From Pseudomonadales bacterium (GTDB lineage: Bacteria > Pseudomonadota > Gammaproteobacteria > Pseudomonadales > Azotimanducaceae), in the NCBI GenBank assembly GCA_029244465.1, contig JAQWQN010000037.1, positions 1 to 7,256 on the forward strand: 7,256 bases of DNA. The letters are read 5' to 3'. Position 1 is the first letter of the stretch. Each line of letters starts with the position of its first letter. The notes below the pieces were generated by a model. It saw nothing but the letters and a program-made list of their open reading frames with translations. It did not search any database and was not told the DNA's origin. Shown piece after piece: positions 5,941-7,256 of this stretch. The position numbers and the translations under genes are program-made.

Positions 5941-6423
5941 ATGTCTGGATTCCATAACCTAACCATGTCGTCGATTAGCGGTGACGCTGTCGATTTCGCC
6001 GGTTACAAAGATACGCTTTGCCTAGTCGTCAACGTCGCTAGTCGCTGAGGACTTACACCACAGTACGCCGGGTTGCGTACTCTACAAGCAGAACATCAAG
6101 ATAAAGGATTTACTGTGCTCGCCTTCCCATGCAATCAGTTTGGCGCACAAGAACCGGGTACAGACGACGAAGTCAGCGAATTCGCAACATCAAAATTCGA
6201 CGTCAACTTCCCGATGTTTTCAAAAGTCGAAGTGAATGGCGATGGCGCCTGCGCACTCTATCAAATGCTCAAAATTGCTCAGCCGGGCGAAGACGGCAAG
6301 GCAGATATTCCGTGGAATTTTACGAAATTCTTAATAAATGGCAGCGGCGAGGTAGTTGCTCGCTACAGCCCTCAAACCACACCTGAAGAGATTGCTGCAG
6401 AACTGGGTCAGCATCTACCGTAA
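5941..6423 (+). CDS. gpx: Selenocysteine-containing glutathione peroxidase (Sec36 encoded by in-frame TGA)
   Basis: A peroxidase reducing H2O2 or organic/lipid hydroperoxides with thiols. Read through one TGA, the frame encodes 160 residues, the normal length of bacterial GPx. The TGA (codon 36) falls exactly on the catalytic residue in VVNVASR-U-GLTPQYAGL, where homologues have VNVASKC or VNVASQU. The rest of the active site is intact: FPCNQFGAQEPG (62-73) with catalytic Gln70, and IPWNFTKFLI (123-132) with Trp125 and Asn126. The subunit-interface loop of tetrameric animal GPx1 is absent, so it is probably monomeric or GPx4-like in outline. The resolving Cys of thioredoxin-dependent GPx (FACTRF context) is replaced by Thr83 in FATSKF. 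Cys27, Cys64 and Cys104 are present. The start is ATG 5941 with a strong AAGGAG. A bSECIS-like hairpin follows the TGA. It is a single-gene unit, divergent from the thiolase. The alternative is a broken Cys-GPx (TGC/TGT to TGA), which the hairpin and otherwise perfect frame argue against. Confidence 0.9.
6046..6048 (+). other. UGA codon read as selenocysteine
   Basis: In-frame TGA at codon 36 of the GPx gene, between VVNVASR and GLTPQY. It occupies the peroxidatic Cys/Sec column of the family. Decoding would require SelB, tRNA-Sec (selC), SelA and SelD from elsewhere in the genome. Confidence 0.88.
6062..6081 (+). promoter_or_regulatory. Bacterial SECIS (bSECIS) element inside the GPx coding sequence
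   Basis: AGTACGC (6062-6068) and GCGTACT (6075-6081) form a perfect 7-bp stem with the six-base loop CGGGTT (6069-6074). Twenty nucleotides separate the TGA from the loop, within the roughly 16-37 nt known for bSECIS elements, and comparable to 18 nt in E. coli fdhF. The loop has G at its second position and a GU step, both expected for SelB recognition. Below the stem a mismatch is followed by weak pairing only (CTT 6052-6054 with AAG 6086-6088). The structure lies in codons 41-47, so it coexists with conserved protein sequence. Confidence 0.8.
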
Positions 6424-6436
6424 GGGGATGATAGGC

Positions 6437-6461
6437 GGCCGGGGCTCGGAAGATCCCGGCC
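6437..6461 (+). terminator. GC-rich hairpin downstream of GPx, possible terminator without U-tract
   Basis: GGCCGGG (6437-6443) and CCCGGCC (6455-6461) form a perfect 7-bp stem with an 11-nt loop, starting 13 nt after the GPx stop. No T run follows (AATCGCTCT), so it is an atypical terminator or a 3'-end stabilising structure. Confidence 0.5.
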
Positions 6462-6479
6462 AATCGCTCTGATCACTGC

Positions 6480-6516
6480 GCCTCGAAAAAACAGAGCTGG
6501 GCCTCGAAAAAACAGA
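6480..6516 (+). repeat. 16-bp direct repeat
   Basis: GCCTCGAAAAAACAGA occurs at 6480-6495 and again, identical, at 6501-6516, a period of 21 nt (two helical turns). The five bases between are GCTGG. It may be a local duplication or a pair of protein-binding sites on the same DNA face. Confidence 0.7.
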
Positions 6517-6757
6517 AATATCTCACCGGCTCGCTGTGCACAGGCTCAACCAGTGCATTCGGCCCGTCGCTAACGTCATCAACCCGATTTCTTGGCCAAT
6601 TGATCGTTTTTCTATCTCACCTTCAGTCTCGCCTCCGGCGCCAGCTGGCTCAGCACAACGCAACACCCCACTAAACAGTCGGACACCTAGTGGTACACCG
6701 TGCCTCATTATGGGCGCCCACACATTGACGACAAACCCTCTCAACCGCCAGGAACGC

Positions 6758-6766
6758 TGGTAAAAT
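6758..6766 (+). promoter_or_regulatory. Possible extended -10 promoter of the SMP-30 gene
   Basis: TGGTAAAAT fits the extended -10 pattern TGn-TATAAT with one mismatch (TAAAAT). It would start transcription near 6773, about 58 nt before ATG 6831. No good -35 lies at the proper distance, as is usual for extended -10 promoters. Experimentally untested. Confidence 0.35.
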
Positions 6767-6830
6767 CGCTGTAACACCATAAACTGCCGAAAAAGCAGCA
6801 ACTTCAATCTAACTTAATGGATTCAGGGAC

Positions 6831-7256
6831 ATGCCAAGACTCTTAGTAGATGGGCTTATGTTTGGTGAAGGACCTCGTTGGCGGGACGATTGCCTATGGC
6901 TTTCTGATATGCATGCCCAACAAGTACTTAAAGTGAATCAGGCTGGCGAGGTCGATGTCATCGTCGAATTAGCCAACGATCAACCTTCAGGTCTCGGTTG
7001 GCTACCAAATGGAGACCTCTTGCTTGTTTCCATGACCGAGCGCACATTGCTTCGCTACGACGGAATAGAGCTAGCTATTCATGCAGACATGAGCCAGCTT
7101 GCGAGCGGGTACTGTAACGATATGGTCGTCGATCAATTTGGCCGCGCTTACGTTGGCAACTTCGGCTTCGACCTCCATAACCGTGCACCTCACGCACCAG
7201 CAGAACTTATCTGTGTCGACCCTAACGGCGAAGCGCGCGTGGTCGCAGATGATTTG
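6831..7256 (+). CDS. SMP-30/gluconolactonase-family protein, N-terminal part (truncated by window edge)
   Basis: Six-bladed beta-propeller hydrolase of the SMP-30/gluconolactonase/LRE family. Members use one divalent metal to open sugar lactones or related esters. The first 142 residues are present. Visible family signatures: FGEGPRWRDDCLWLSD (11-26) with the metal-ligand Glu13; the blade repeat GLGWLPNGDLLLVSM; and YCNDMVVDQFGRAYVGNFGFD (94-114) with Asn96, equivalent to the second metal ligand, and the downstream NFGFD typical of the family. The third ligand (Asp) lies beyond the window. The start is ATG 6831, preceded by a weak AGGGAC. An ATG at 6817 is out of frame. No signal peptide is seen, so the protein is probably cytoplasmic. 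Substrate cannot be assigned: members include lactonases, esterases and ketone-cleaving auxiliaries. Confidence 0.9.
   Translation, partial: MPRLLVDGLMFGEGPRWRDDCLWLSDMHAQQVLKVNQAGEVDVIVELANDQPSGLGWLPNGDLLLVSMTERTLLRYDGIELAIHADMSQLASGYCNDMVVDQFGRAYVGNFGFDLHNRAPHAPAELICVDPNGEARVVADDL

Larger units (their letters stand above)
6424..6830. other. Gene-free stretch between GPx and the SMP-30 gene
   Basis: In 407 bases no convincing gene is seen; the open frames here (for example 6523-6807 minus) have no family pattern, start codon context or Shine-Dalgarno. It holds a GC-rich hairpin just after GPx (6437-6461), a 16-bp direct repeat (6480-6516) and a possible extended -10 promoter before the SMP-30 gene (6758-6766). 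Confidence 0.55.

Noticed and set aside
6073..6423. A 116-residue GPx-like protein starting at TTG 6073
   Set aside because: It lacks the catalytic residue and has no ribosome binding site; the sequence upstream through the TGA to ATG 5941 is clear GPx sequence with a strong AAGGAG.
6523..6807. Minus-strand frame of 94 codons between GPx and the SMP-30 gene
   Set aside because: No Shine-Dalgarno, no recognisable motif, and low-complexity arginine/glycine-rich composition typical of a chance frame.

Overview
The window looks like chromosomal DNA of a free-living, probably aquatic, gammaproteobacterium. The evidence is an OmpR/EnvZ-type two-component pair with strongly gammaproteobacterial motifs, fatty-acid/acyl-CoA genes of proteobacterial type, tight gene spacing and mid-range GC. 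This placement is an inference from protein style; no rRNA or marker gene is present. There are no tRNA or rRNA genes, insertion sequences or CRISPR arrays.

Layout. On the minus strand from the left edge: the N-terminal part of an enoyl-CoA hydratase/isomerase (1-287, running off the window), preceded in the same transcript by a membrane-anchored AsmA-like protein (297-1052). A gene-free stretch follows (1053-1645) with a strong bidirectional terminator near 1419-1453 and a long hairpin at the kinase stop codon. Next come an EnvZ-like histidine kinase (1646-2956) and an OmpR-like response regulator (2943-3653), overlapping by 14 bp. Just upstream is a small exported protein of unknown function (3681-4229) whose frame is interrupted by a UAG exactly between its signal peptide and its body. 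A 359-bp gap (4230-4588) carries an FNR/Anr-like site, a spaced direct repeat and the terminator of the next gene, an acetyl-CoA acyltransferase (thiolase, 4589-5773).

Across a divergent intergenic region, the plus strand carries a glutathione peroxidase (5941-6423). Its catalytic codon is an in-frame TGA. Everything before and after the TGA is a continuous GPx sequence, and a perfect 7-bp hairpin with a six-base loop sits 20 nt beyond the TGA, where a bacterial SECIS element is expected. This is read as a selenocysteine-containing GPx (Sec36) and is the highlight of the window. A conventional gene caller would call only the C-terminal two thirds from a false TTG and lose the active-site residue. 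A second gene-free stretch (6424-6830), with a GC-rich hairpin and a 16-bp tandem-like direct repeat, leads to the N-terminal part of an SMP-30/gluconolactonase-family protein (6831-7256, running off the right edge).

How the genes relate: the ompR/envZ-like pair and the small exported protein are probably one transcription unit for envelope sensing. The thiolase and the enoyl-CoA hydratase are both acyl-CoA enzymes but lie in different units. The Sec-GPx appears to be a single-gene peroxide/lipid-hydroperoxide defence unit. It implies that the genome also encodes SelA, SelB, SelD and tRNA-Sec, none of which lie in this window.
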